Source: Pseudomonas fluorescens
Lineage (GTDB): Bacteria > Pseudomonadota > Gammaproteobacteria > Pseudomonadales > Pseudomonadaceae
Direction: 5' to 3'
Length of the DNA stretch: 64,000 bases
Assembly (NCBI RefSeq): GCF_001648775.1
Contig: NZ_LVEJ01000001.1
Coordinates: forward strand, 186,001-250,000
In this document: positions 47,720 through 55,346 of the stretch, piece after piece
How the letters are laid out: every line of letters starts with the position of its first letter
How positions within the stretch are numbered: the first letter of the stretch is position 1
Program-made: the position numbers and the translations under genes
Notes under the pieces: generated by a model
What the model saw: only the letters and a program-made list of their open reading frames with translations
Database searches by the model: none
Told to the model about the DNA's origin: nothing

Positions 47720-47890
47720 ATGAAGCAGAAGAAGCAGCAAACCCAACCGGCACGGGTTTCCAAACCGGGTACCGAGGCACTCGGTCTGCCGGACAGAGTT
47801 TCAGCCAGTCAGCGGCATTTTCTGAAAGTGGCCGCGACCTATGGCAAGGAAATGGAGCCCGATGGTTGGCTTGCCGGTGGTGGAACCTGA
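47720..47890 (+). CDS. Small 56-residue protein, copy 2
   Basis: Paralogue of the protein at 46522, also 56 residues. A Lys/Gln-rich N-terminus (MKQKKQQTQPARVSKPG) leads to RVSASQRHFLKVAATYGKEMEPDG and WLAGGGT. GAGG lies 5 bases before the ATG. A terminator follows 14 bp after the stop, as for copy 1. It lies 34 bp behind the acetyltransferase-like gene on the same strand. No function recognised. Confidence 0.62.
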   Translation: MKQKKQQTQPARVSKPGTEALGLPDRVSASQRHFLKVAATYGKEMEPDGWLAGGGT

Positions 47891-47904
47891 GTACCGCAAA
47901 AATG

Positions 47905-47927
47905 ACCGCCTAACAGGCGGTTTTTTT
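47905..47927 (+). terminator. Rho-independent terminator after the 56-residue gene, copy 2
   Basis: ACCGCC / GGCGGT with a 5-base loop, then seven T residues. Confidence 0.85.
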
Positions 47928-48061
47928 ATGCCTGAGGATTAGTGCCTTCAGCAACATCCAGTGAAAGTTCGCCCTTAAAACTGTCCGACCAACGCCCTCT
48001 CCCCAGACTACCCTTCAAAAACCCGCAGGAAGCGGCCCCCGATTCAGCTCAAGGAACGACC

Positions 48062-49555
48062 ATGTCCCTCTCCATCGTCCACAGCCGCGCCCAGATTGGC
48101 GTGGAAGCCCCCGCTGTCACCGTCGAAGTCCATCTGGCCAACGGTCTGCCGTCGCTGACCATGGTCGGCCTGCCCGAGGCGGCGGTAAAGGAGAGCAAGG
48201 ATCGGGTGCGCAGCGCGATCATCAATTCCGGGCTGCAGTTTCCGGCGCGGCGGATCACCTTGAATCTGGCGCCAGCGGATCTGCCCAAGGATGGCGGGCG
48301 GTTTGATCTGGCGATTGCCTTGGGGATTCTCTCGGCGAGTGTGCAGGTGCCGTGTCTGACGCTGGATGATGTGGAATGTCTGGGGGAGCTGGCGTTGTCC
48401 GGCGCAGTACGAGCGGTGCGCGGCGTGTTGCCGGCAGCACTGGCGGCGCGCAAGGCGGGGCGTGCGCTGGTGGTGCCGCGGGCGAATGCCGAGGAGGCGT
48501 GTCTGGCCTCGGGGTTGAAGGTGTTTGCGGTGGATCATTTGCTGGAGGCGGTGGCGCATTTCAACGGGCATACGCCGGTTGAGCCCTATGTCTCCGACGG
48601 GTTGATGCATGCCAGCAAGCCTTATCCCGACTTGAATGAAGTGCAGGGGCAAGTGGCGGCGAAACGAGCGCTGCTGATTGCTGCTGCGGGAGCCCATAAC
48701 CTGTTGTTCAGCGGGCCGCCTGGGACGGGTAAGACATTGTTGGCGAGTCGCCTGCCGGGACTGTTGCCACCGTTGGCCGAGAGTGAAGCACTGGAGGTGG
48801 CGGCGATTCAGTCCGTCGCCAGTGGCGCACCGCTGACCCATTGGCCGCAGCGTCCCTTCCGTCAACCGCACCACTCGGCATCCGGGCCGGCACTGGTCGG
48901 TGGCAGCTCAAAACCGCAACCCGGCGAAATCACCCTCGCCCACCACGGCGTGCTGTTCCTCGATGAGCTGCCGGAGTTTGATCGCAAGGTGCTGGAGGTT
49001 TTACGCGAGCCTTTGGAGTCCGGGTTCATCGTGATCGCCCGGGCCAAGGACCGCGTGCGTTTCCCCGCGCGCTTTCAGTTGGTGGCGGCGATGAACCCTT
49101 GCCCCTGTGGATATCTTGGCGAACCCAGTGGCAAGTGTTCGTGCACACCGGACATGGTTCAGCGTTATCGCAACAAGTTGTCGGGCCCCCTGTTGGACCG
49201 GATCGACTTACACCTGACGGTCGCGCGGGAGGCGACAGCGCTGAACCCTGCGGTAAAGCCAGGAGAAGACAGCGCCAGTGCGGCCGCGTTGGTAGCCGAG
49301 GCCCGCGAACGACAACAGAAACGCCAGGGATGTGCCAATGCGTTTCTTGATCTGCCAGGCCTGCGTCGCCACTGCAAGTTATCCACAGCCGATGAGGCCT
49401 GGCTGGAATCAGCCTGTGAACGGCTGACTCTGTCACTGCGCTCGGCGCACCGGTTGCTCAAGGTCGCCAGGACGTTGGCCGATCTGAGCCAGGAAAAAGA
49501 CATTACACGCGAACACCTGGCGGAGGCATTGCAGTATCGGCCGGCAACGCAATGA
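48062..49555 (+). CDS. comM: YifB/ComM family AAA+ Mg-chelatase-like ATPase
   Basis: Hexameric branch-migration helicase that helps integrate transforming DNA in naturally competent species; also widespread in others as YifB. The 497-residue protein has a Lon-protease-like N-terminal domain (MSLSIVHSRAQIGVEAPAVTVEVHL), Walker A GPPGTGKTL near residue 220, Walker B VLFLDELPEFDR, and a C-terminal Mg-chelatase domain with Cys motif CPCGYLG..KCSC. I start at 48062 (AAGGAACGACC upstream of ATG); the frame opens at 47942 without family similarity. Confidence 0.93.
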   Translation: MSLSIVHSRAQIGVEAPAVTVEVHLANGLPSLTMVGLPEAAVKESKDRVRSAIINSGLQFPARRITLNLAPADLPKDGGRFDLAIALGILSASVQVPCLTLDDVECLGELALSGAVRAVRGVLPAALAARKAGRALVVPRANAEEACLASGLKVFAVDHLLEAVAHFNGHTPVEPYVSDGLMHASKPYPDLNEVQGQVAAKRALLIAAAGAHNLLFSGPPGTGKTLLASRLPGLLPPLAESEALEVAAIQSVASGAPLTHWPQRPFRQPHHSASGPALVGGSSKPQPGEITLAHHGVLFLDELPEFDRKVLEVLREPLESGFIVIARAKDRVRFPARFQLVAAMNPCPCGYLGEPSGKCSCTPDMVQRYRNKLSGPLLDRIDLHLTVAREATALNPAVKPGEDSASAAALVAEARERQQKRQGCANAFLDLPGLRRHCKLSTADEAWLESACERLTLSLRSAHRLLKVARTLADLSQEKDITREHLAEALQYRPATQ

Positions 49556-49859
49556 AAATGACAGCGCTACTCGCAAGTGAACTGCCCCGAAAATAAACAC
49601 CCGAGCGCTAATGGCGCTTGGCCGAGATGTGATATAACGACGGCGCTCTTTTTTACTGCATTCTGTCTATCGTCAAGACATAGAGCATTTTTCATCATGG
49701 AGTGGAGGCGGGGCATCATGGACAAGATTTCTACTGTTACCGGACAAAGCTGTTCAATTCATTAGTTCAAATCAAGATAACTAAAAAGCCCTTGCCCGGC
49801 GTTATTACTCCGTTTGGCGCTGGCCTTATTTAAACAAACTTTGAAAGCAAAACCTCATT
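49556..49859. other. Intergenic region before the phosphoramidate-like cluster
   Basis: About 300 bp, visibly lower in G+C than the flanks. It holds a short dyad (AGCGC..GCGCT near 49602-49620) and a GATATAAC box near 49630 that could be a -10 element, but no clear -35. No gene supported. It must contain the promoter of the six-gene cluster unless transcription reads through from comM. Confidence 0.4.
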
Positions 49860-51032
49860 ATGAAAAATGTTTACTTGCTCAGCAACGTGGCGGACGGTGG
49901 CAAAACATATCTCGAGTATCTGATTCCAGCGCTTAAATCGCTTCGAGAAAAGTATAACTGTGTCGTGCTCAATACTGATCGTACCGGCTTGAATAGAGAG
50001 GAAGTCGAAGCCGTCCTCGATTTCCCGGTAGAGCAGGTTGACAATGAATTCCTTGCAAGCCTGAAATCGCAGGTTGTCATTTCAAATGATGCCTATTCCG
50101 GACGCCTGCTGGACAACTCGAATTTTGGCATCTTCATCAGCCACGGCAATGTCGGGATGCCGACCAAAGACAAGTATTACTATGCCGAATTGACCTCTTA
50201 CTGGGATGTGGTCATCGCGTCTTCCCGGTCAGGCTTTGATTTGATTACTGCCGGAATGCAGGCATACCGTCGCGACAGAAAGGCCCTGAAAACACTATTG
50301 ATCGATGGACTCGCGTTGCGCTCGGACATGCGCAGCACCAGCCCGGTGGCCACGCTGCCGGTGAAGATCCCCGGTAATTTCGAATCATCACCGCCATCGA
50401 CAAAAACCACGGATGACTACGTCGTAGGGCTTCTGCCGACCCAATTGGGTATCTGCCCGAACGGGGCGACTCTGTATGAGAATCTGCAGACCGTCATCAA
50501 TGCAGTGAAGTCGCAAATTCCCCACGCGACGTTCATCTTGCGTCCGTACATGGCCGAACTTTCCCATCCGACCGTGAAGGATCTGTGCGAACAACTGTCT
50601 GCCCATGACTGGATAACCATAGACAAGCCCGGGACCAGCAGCACGGCTTTCTATACACAATGCGACACGGTCATCACCGATGCATCCACCGGCGGTGTTT
50701 CGTTCATGCTCAATACCTGCAAACTGCCGATTTATTATGTGCCCTATACCGAAGAGCACAATCTCACGGTCGACGCCTGGCTAAAGCAAATGGATAACCT
50801 GTTGCCAATTGCCAGAAGCAGCAATGAGCTCAGGGACATGGCACTGGGGTTCAGCCTGCTGAAACCAGAAGACAGCTATTACATATATAACAAGTTCTAC
50901 CAGGCACAATACAGCGACTTGCCCCTGCCTCAGGAAGTGTTCCACGACCTGATTGAATATCGGCACGAGTCGCAGTATTGCCCGCTCTCGATTGACTCTT
51001 TCGGAGACATAATCGAGCGGGACAAACATTAA
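49860..51032 (+). CDS. TagF-like CDP-alcohol phosphotransferase, candidate phosphoramidate transferase
   Basis: Protein of 390 residues with a GT-B-like architecture recalling the CDP-glycerol glycerophosphotransferase (TagF/TagB) family. His95 in FISHGNVGM corresponds to the conserved HG motif, and DTVITDASTGGVSFML (about 269-284) followed by KLPIYYVP fits the C-terminal nucleotide-binding signature (ITDxSS..kPiiy). Such enzymes move a phosphoryl-linked group from a CDP donor to an acceptor. As first gene of a cluster predicted to make a CDP-activated phosphoramidate, it is my candidate transferase; this is inference. Weak ribosome-binding site and lower G+C than neighbours suggest acquisition. 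Kinase gene follows after 73 bp. Confidence 0.65.
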   Translation: MKNVYLLSNVADGGKTYLEYLIPALKSLREKYNCVVLNTDRTGLNREEVEAVLDFPVEQVDNEFLASLKSQVVISNDAYSGRLLDNSNFGIFISHGNVGMPTKDKYYYAELTSYWDVVIASSRSGFDLITAGMQAYRRDRKALKTLLIDGLALRSDMRSTSPVATLPVKIPGNFESSPPSTKTTDDYVVGLLPTQLGICPNGATLYENLQTVINAVKSQIPHATFILRPYMAELSHPTVKDLCEQLSAHDWITIDKPGTSSTAFYTQCDTVITDASTGGVSFMLNTCKLPIYYVPYTEEHNLTVDAWLKQMDNLLPIARSSNELRDMALGFSLLKPEDSYYIYNKFYQAQYSDLPLPQEVFHDLIEYRHESQYCPLSIDSFGDIIERDKH

Positions 51033-51105
51033 AATAACGCAGGCCTGGCCTCATGCAAGGAAACAGCCTGCCGATACACTCGAATCGAACACAAGTCAGA
51101 ACACT

Positions 51106-51648
51106 ATGAAATGTGATGCTGGTGGACAGGTAATCTGGATTACGGGCCTTTCGGGAGCGGGCAAATCAACGCTGGCCGGTGAATTGGTTGCCAGACTGCG
51201 TGCTGAAGGACGCTCGGTGGTCATGCTCGATGGCGATGAATTGCGCGAAGTATTTGGCGCAGCCGCCGCCAACTCACAGAACCACGGCCGCGAAGGTCGT
51301 CTGGCCCTCGCTTTGCAATACGCTCGTCTGTGCAAAATGATCGCAGCACAGGGACAAACCGTGGTGATCGCCACGATCTCGCTGTTTCGCGAGGTTCACG
51401 AGTGGAACCGCGCCCACCTGCCCAAATATTTCGAGATTTATCTGAAGGTGCCCGTCGAGGAGTTGCGTCGCCGCGACCCCAAGGACATCTATCGCCGTTT
51501 CGATGCAGGCGAACTGCACAACGTTGCCGGGCTCGACCTGGCCATTGATGAACCGCTGGCCGCCGACTGCCTGGTTGAGTTCGATCGCGAACGCTCCAGC
51601 CAGCGTCTGGCCGATGATTTGCTCCCTAAAATTCTTGGAAGGAACTGA
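51106..51648 (+). CDS. CysC-like kinase, probable cytidine diphosphoramidate kinase
   Basis: P-loop kinase of 180 residues annotated by similarity as adenylyl-sulfate kinase: Walker A GLSGAGKST at residues 14-22, LDGDELR at 41-47, and RRDPKDIYRRFDAGELHNVAGLD. It departs from true APS kinases: no DLGFS motif, and the SLFREVHEWNR segment replaces SPFRxER. C. jejuni Cj1415, which phosphorylates cytidine diphosphoramidate in capsule phosphoramidate synthesis, is also a short CysC-like protein of about 170 residues. With its neighbours matching Cj1416-Cj1419, I assign the same role. No cysD, cysN or other sulfate gene is near. The methyltransferase starts 2 bp later. Confidence 0.72.
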   Translation: MKCDAGGQVIWITGLSGAGKSTLAGELVARLRAEGRSVVMLDGDELREVFGAAAANSQNHGREGRLALALQYARLCKMIAAQGQTVVIATISLFREVHEWNRAHLPKYFEIYLKVPVEELRRRDPKDIYRRFDAGELHNVAGLDLAIDEPLAADCLVEFDRERSSQRLADDLLPKILGRN

Positions 51649-51650
51649 CA

Positions 51651-52400
51651 ATGAAAACCGAATGGGACTACACCACCCTGGCCGATGCTTATTTGAAGCG
51701 CCCTGACTACGCCGACGCGGCCATCGACGCCATGCTGTCGATTGCCGGTGCCGAGCAAGGCGACAAGTTCTGCGACGTCGGCGCGGGTGTTGCGCACTTG
51801 ACGCTGATGCTGGCCGCCCGTGGCCTGGATGTGACAGCGGTAGAACCCAACGATGCGATGCGCGGCAATGGCATCAAGCGCACCGCAGAACTGCAAAACG
51901 TCAAATGGCACGAAGGCACCGGTGAAGCCACCGGCCAGTCGGCGCAAGCGTTCGACATGGTCACGTTCGGCAGCTCCTTCAACGTCTGCGACCGTCAGCA
52001 GGCCCTTAAGGAAACCGCGCGCATTCTCAAGCCGCGCGGCTGGTTTGCCTGCATGTGGAACCACCGCAATCTGGAAGACCCGATCCAGGCACGCATCGAA
52101 GCGATCATCAAAGAGCGCGTGGCCGGTTACGGCTACGGCACCCGTCGCGAAGACCAGACCGCTGTAATCGATGCCAGCGAATTGTTCGGCCCGGTCGTGC
52201 ATCTGGATGCCCGCGTGATTCACGAGCAGTCGATCGAAGAATGCCTCGAAGCCTGGCGCTCGCACGCCACGCTGGAACGTCAGGCTGGCGCCAGCTTCCA
52301 TGAAGTGATCGCGGCCATCGACGACTACCTGAAAAGCCTGCAGACGCCGTCGATCCAGATTCCATACTCGACCAACATCTGGGTTGCTCAACTGAGATAA
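51651..52400 (+). CDS. Class I SAM-dependent methyltransferase, Cj1419/Cj1420-like
   Basis: Cytoplasmic methyltransferase of 249 residues. Motif I is CDVGAGVAHLT (residues 41-51), the acidic end of strand 2 lies in VTAVEPNDAMR, and VTFGSSFNVCD plus GWFACMWNHRN fit motifs II/III of the family. Length equals that of the C. jejuni Cj1419/Cj1420 methyltransferases needed for the O-methyl group of the capsular phosphoramidate. Only one such gene is present here against two in C. jejuni. GGAAGGAACTG precedes the ATG. Target atom inferred from context only. Confidence 0.7.
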   Translation: MKTEWDYTTLADAYLKRPDYADAAIDAMLSIAGAEQGDKFCDVGAGVAHLTLMLAARGLDVTAVEPNDAMRGNGIKRTAELQNVKWHEGTGEATGQSAQAFDMVTFGSSFNVCDRQQALKETARILKPRGWFACMWNHRNLEDPIQARIEAIIKERVAGYGYGTRREDQTAVIDASELFGPVVHLDARVIHEQSIEECLEAWRSHATLERQAGASFHEVIAAIDDYLKSLQTPSIQIPYSTNIWVAQLR

Positions 52401-52406
52401 CCGCTG

Positions 52407-54722
52407 ATGGCCCTGCATTTCTCAACCAAGGCCGGCACCCTGACCAGCCTGCAAGGGCGACTCGCCTCGGCGCAGATTGCGCCGTTGCTGTCATTCACTG
52501 TGGCGGACTGGCAACTGGATCAGCGCGCCTGCGTTGAGGATATCCAACGCCGGCTGCCAGCCGCTCCGTGGATCGTGCGCTCCAGTTGCGGGCGCGAGGA
52601 CAGCGCGCAGGCGTCGTTCGCCGGCGCCTTCCTGTCGGTGCCGAATGTCGAGGAGGCTGAGCTGATCTCGGCGATCGAACAGGTCATCGCCAGTTACGGC
52701 GATGTGCACCTGACCGACGAGATTCTGATTCAGCCAATGCTCGGCAATGTGGCGCGCTCCGGCGTAGCCTTCTCTCACGACCCCAACACCTGCGCACCGT
52801 ATCGCGTGGTGAATTGGTCGGAGGGCGATGACACCGCCGCCGTCACTGGCGGCATGGGTGGGCGGCTCTGGCAGCAGGCGGCGCACAGTGAAGTGGCAGC
52901 GCCTGTGTCGCTCGCACCAGTGGTGGCCTTGCTCGAGGAATTGCTCAGCCTGTTTGGTGATCGGCCGGTCGACTGCGAGTTCGCGGTCACCCGTGATGCT
53001 GAAGGCGAGACGCTCTGGCTGCTGCAAGCGCGGCCATTGATTCTGCCGACGGCGCCTGAGTCTGCGGCCACTCAGTTCGCCCGTCTGCAAAGCATTCAAA
53101 ACAAAGTCGAACGGGGCATGCGTCCGCACCCCTTTCTGATCGGTCAGCGCACGGTGTACGGCGTGATGCCCGACTGGAACCCGGCCGAGATCATCGGCAT
53201 CCGGCCCAAACCGCTGGCGCTTTCGCTGTATCGGGATCTGGTCACCGACTCGATCTGGGCCTACCAGCGCCATAATTATGGCTACCGTAACTTGCGCAGC
53301 TTCCCGCTGATGCCGCACTTTTTCGGTCTGCCGTATATCGACGTGCGTCTGTCGTTCAACTCGTTTATCCCGGCCGATCTTGATGAAGGACTGGCGGGGC
53401 GTCTGGTCGATTACTACATCGATCGCTTGCTGGCGGAACCGACGCTGCACGACAAGGTAGAGTTCGAGATCGTGTTCTCCTGCTACACCCTCGACTTGTC
53501 GCAGCAACTGGAGCGTTTGCGCAGTGCCGGTTTTCTTGAGCATGAACTGGACGCCATCAGCACCAGTCTGCGCAAGCTGACCAACCGCATCGTGCACCCC
53601 AAGGACGGTTTGTGGCGCAGCGATGCCAACAAGCTCGAGGTGCTCAACGCTCGTCGCGAAGAGCTGCTGGCCTCCGATGCCGATCCGCTCGAACGCATTT
53701 ACTGGCTGCTGGAGGATGCCAAGCGTTACGGCACCCTGCCCTTCGCCGGCCTGGCCCGCGCCGGGTTTGTTGCCGTGCAGATGCTTCGATCGCTGGTCAG
53801 CGTCGGCGTGTTTTCGCAGGCGGATTACGATGCGTTCATGGCCGGGGTGTCCACGGTCAGCGGGCAGTTGGCCCGTGACCGCGCCACCCTCGACAAAACC
53901 ACGTTCCTCGCCCGTTACGGGCATTTGCGACCGGGCACTTACGACATCCTCTCGCCGCGTTACGACGAGGCGCCGGAGCTGTATTTCGACTGGACGCAAA
54001 GCCCCGCCGCGCCGGAACCGCTGCGACCGTTTTCGCTGACGCTGCCGCAGATGCGCGAAATCGTCAAACAGCTCGAAGCCCACGGATTGCAGCCTGATCC
54101 GGTGGGATTGCTGGACTTCCTGCAGAACGGCATCGAGCTGCGCGAGCTGGCCAAGTTTCACTTCACGCGTAACCTTTCCGATGCCTTGGCTCTGATCGCG
54201 CAGGTCGGTGCGCAGTACGGCATTGATCGCGAGGATCTGGCCTATTGCGACATCAGCGCCTTCCAGGAGCTGCATGTCGCTGCAGCAGATCCGAAGGAAG
54301 TGCTGATGCGCAGCATTGAACAGGGCAAGGCGCGCTACGCCGAAACGCTCAAAGTGTCGCTACCGCCGGTGATTACCTGTCCGGAAGATGTCTGGTGTTT
54401 CGAGTGGCCGGAAACGGCGCCCAACTTCATTACGCAAAAACGCGTGACCGCGCCGGTGGTGCTGTGTGATGACCGGGAAAAACTCGCCGGGGCGATCGTC
54501 TGCATTCCCAATGCCGATCCGGGATTTGACTGGCTGTTCGCCTACCCGATTGCCGGGCTGATCACCGCGTGGGGCGGCGCCAATTCGCACATGGCGATCC
54601 GTGCCGGTGAACTGGGCCTGCCGGCGGTCATTGGCGCGGGCGAAGTGCTCTACCGGCGCTGGTCGACGGCAGACTTTCTGCACCTCGATTGTCCGGGGCG
54701 CCGAGTGGAGTTGATGTCATGA
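52407..54722 (+). CDS. PEP-synthase-like enzyme, probable L-glutamine kinase
   Basis: Protein of 771 residues with a split PEP-utilising architecture: an N-terminal ATP-grasp-like nucleotide-binding domain (VRSSCGREDSAQASFAGAF near 57-75, ILIQPMLGNVARSGVAF, LLQARPLILP near 215), a long central helical region without a TIM barrel, and a C-terminal swivelling phosphohistidine domain with His728 in GGANSHMAIRAGELGLPAVIG. The missing PEP-binding barrel argues against PEP synthase. C. jejuni Cj1418 has this build and length and phosphorylates the amide of L-glutamine via a phosphohistidine. Neighbouring genes match the next pathway steps. Overlaps the hydrolase gene by 4 bp. Confidence 0.75.
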   Translation: MALHFSTKAGTLTSLQGRLASAQIAPLLSFTVADWQLDQRACVEDIQRRLPAAPWIVRSSCGREDSAQASFAGAFLSVPNVEEAELISAIEQVIASYGDVHLTDEILIQPMLGNVARSGVAFSHDPNTCAPYRVVNWSEGDDTAAVTGGMGGRLWQQAAHSEVAAPVSLAPVVALLEELLSLFGDRPVDCEFAVTRDAEGETLWLLQARPLILPTAPESAATQFARLQSIQNKVERGMRPHPFLIGQRTVYGVMPDWNPAEIIGIRPKPLALSLYRDLVTDSIWAYQRHNYGYRNLRSFPLMPHFFGLPYIDVRLSFNSFIPADLDEGLAGRLVDYYIDRLLAEPTLHDKVEFEIVFSCYTLDLSQQLERLRSAGFLEHELDAISTSLRKLTNRIVHPKDGLWRSDANKLEVLNARREELLASDADPLERIYWLLEDAKRYGTLPFAGLARAGFVAVQMLRSLVSVGVFSQADYDAFMAGVSTVSGQLARDRATLDKTTFLARYGHLRPGTYDILSPRYDEAPELYFDWTQSPAAPEPLRPFSLTLPQMREIVKQLEAHGLQPDPVGLLDFLQNGIELRELAKFHFTRNLSDALALIAQVGAQYGIDREDLAYCDISAFQELHVAAADPKEVLMRSIEQGKARYAETLKVSLPPVITCPEDVWCFEWPETAPNFITQKRVTAPVVLCDDREKLAGAIVCIPNADPGFDWLFAYPIAGLITAWGGANSHMAIRAGELGLPAVIGAGEVLYRRWSTADFLHLDCPGRRVELMS

Positions 54723-55339
54723 CAGTGGTCGCGATCAGTCAGCGTGTCGACACACTCCCTGAGCGCGGCGAAAGCCGTGATGCGCTGGATCAGCGCCTGA
54801 TCGCGTTTGTGCTGGCGGCAGGCTTTATCCCTGCGCCAGTGCCCAACGGCTGGCAATCACCCGATGACCTCGATCGTTGGCTGGCGGCGGTAAACCCGCA
54901 AGCGATCATGCTGTCGGGTGGCAATGACATCGGTCAGTGCCCGGCCCGTGATCGGACCGAAAGCAGGCTGCTGGATCACGCACAGGCGCGCCATCTGCCG
55001 TTGCTGGGGATTTGCCGGGGTATGCAAATGCTGGCGCACTGGTCGGGTGTCTCGTTGAAACCGGTCACCGGCCATGTACGCACCCGGCATCAGTTGTCCG
55101 GGCAGATCGCCGCCGAGGTCAACAGCTATCACACCCTCGCCATCGCTGATTGCCCGCCCGGGTTTGAAGTGCTGGCGCGCAGCGAGGACGGCGAAATCGA
55201 AGCGATCCGCCACCTGCAACTACCGTGGCAGGGCTGGATGTGGCACCCCGAGCGCGAAAGCGATTTCGCAGCGCACGACCTTCAGCGCCTGCAGCAACTG
55301 TTTGGCGAAACCCAATCCACTGAAGAACTCACGGGATAG
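54719..55339 (+). CDS. Class I glutamine amidotransferase-like hydrolase, probable gamma-glutamyl-CDP-amidate hydrolase
   Basis: Protein of 206 residues with the C26/GATase I triad: Cys99 in LLGICRGMQML, His176 and Glu178 in WMWHPERE, plus the oxyanion-side MLSGGNDIG. It looks like gamma-glutamyl-GABA hydrolases (PuuD) but is shorter, as is C. jejuni Cj1417, which cleaves glutamate from CDP-L-glutamine to release cytidine diphosphoramidate. Start at 54719 overlaps the preceding stop as ATGA, so the pair is translationally coupled. The frame upstream to 54689 is not needed. Function from gene context plus family. Confidence 0.74.
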   Translation: MTVVAISQRVDTLPERGESRDALDQRLIAFVLAAGFIPAPVPNGWQSPDDLDRWLAAVNPQAIMLSGGNDIGQCPARDRTESRLLDHAQARHLPLLGICRGMQMLAHWSGVSLKPVTGHVRTRHQLSGQIAAEVNSYHTLAIADCPPGFEVLARSEDGEIEAIRHLQLPWQGWMWHPERESDFAAHDLQRLQQLFGETQSTEELTG

Positions 55340-55346
55340 ACCTGTT

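Noticed and set aside
45537..47890. Prophage remnant
   Set aside because: Only the Bro-N protein is phage-like; no integrase, structural, lysis or replication gene and no attachment repeats were seen.
52407..54722. Authentic phosphoenolpyruvate synthase (ppsA)
   Set aside because: It has the nucleotide-binding and phosphohistidine domains but no PEP/pyruvate barrel with its C-terminal signature, and the context is not central metabolism.
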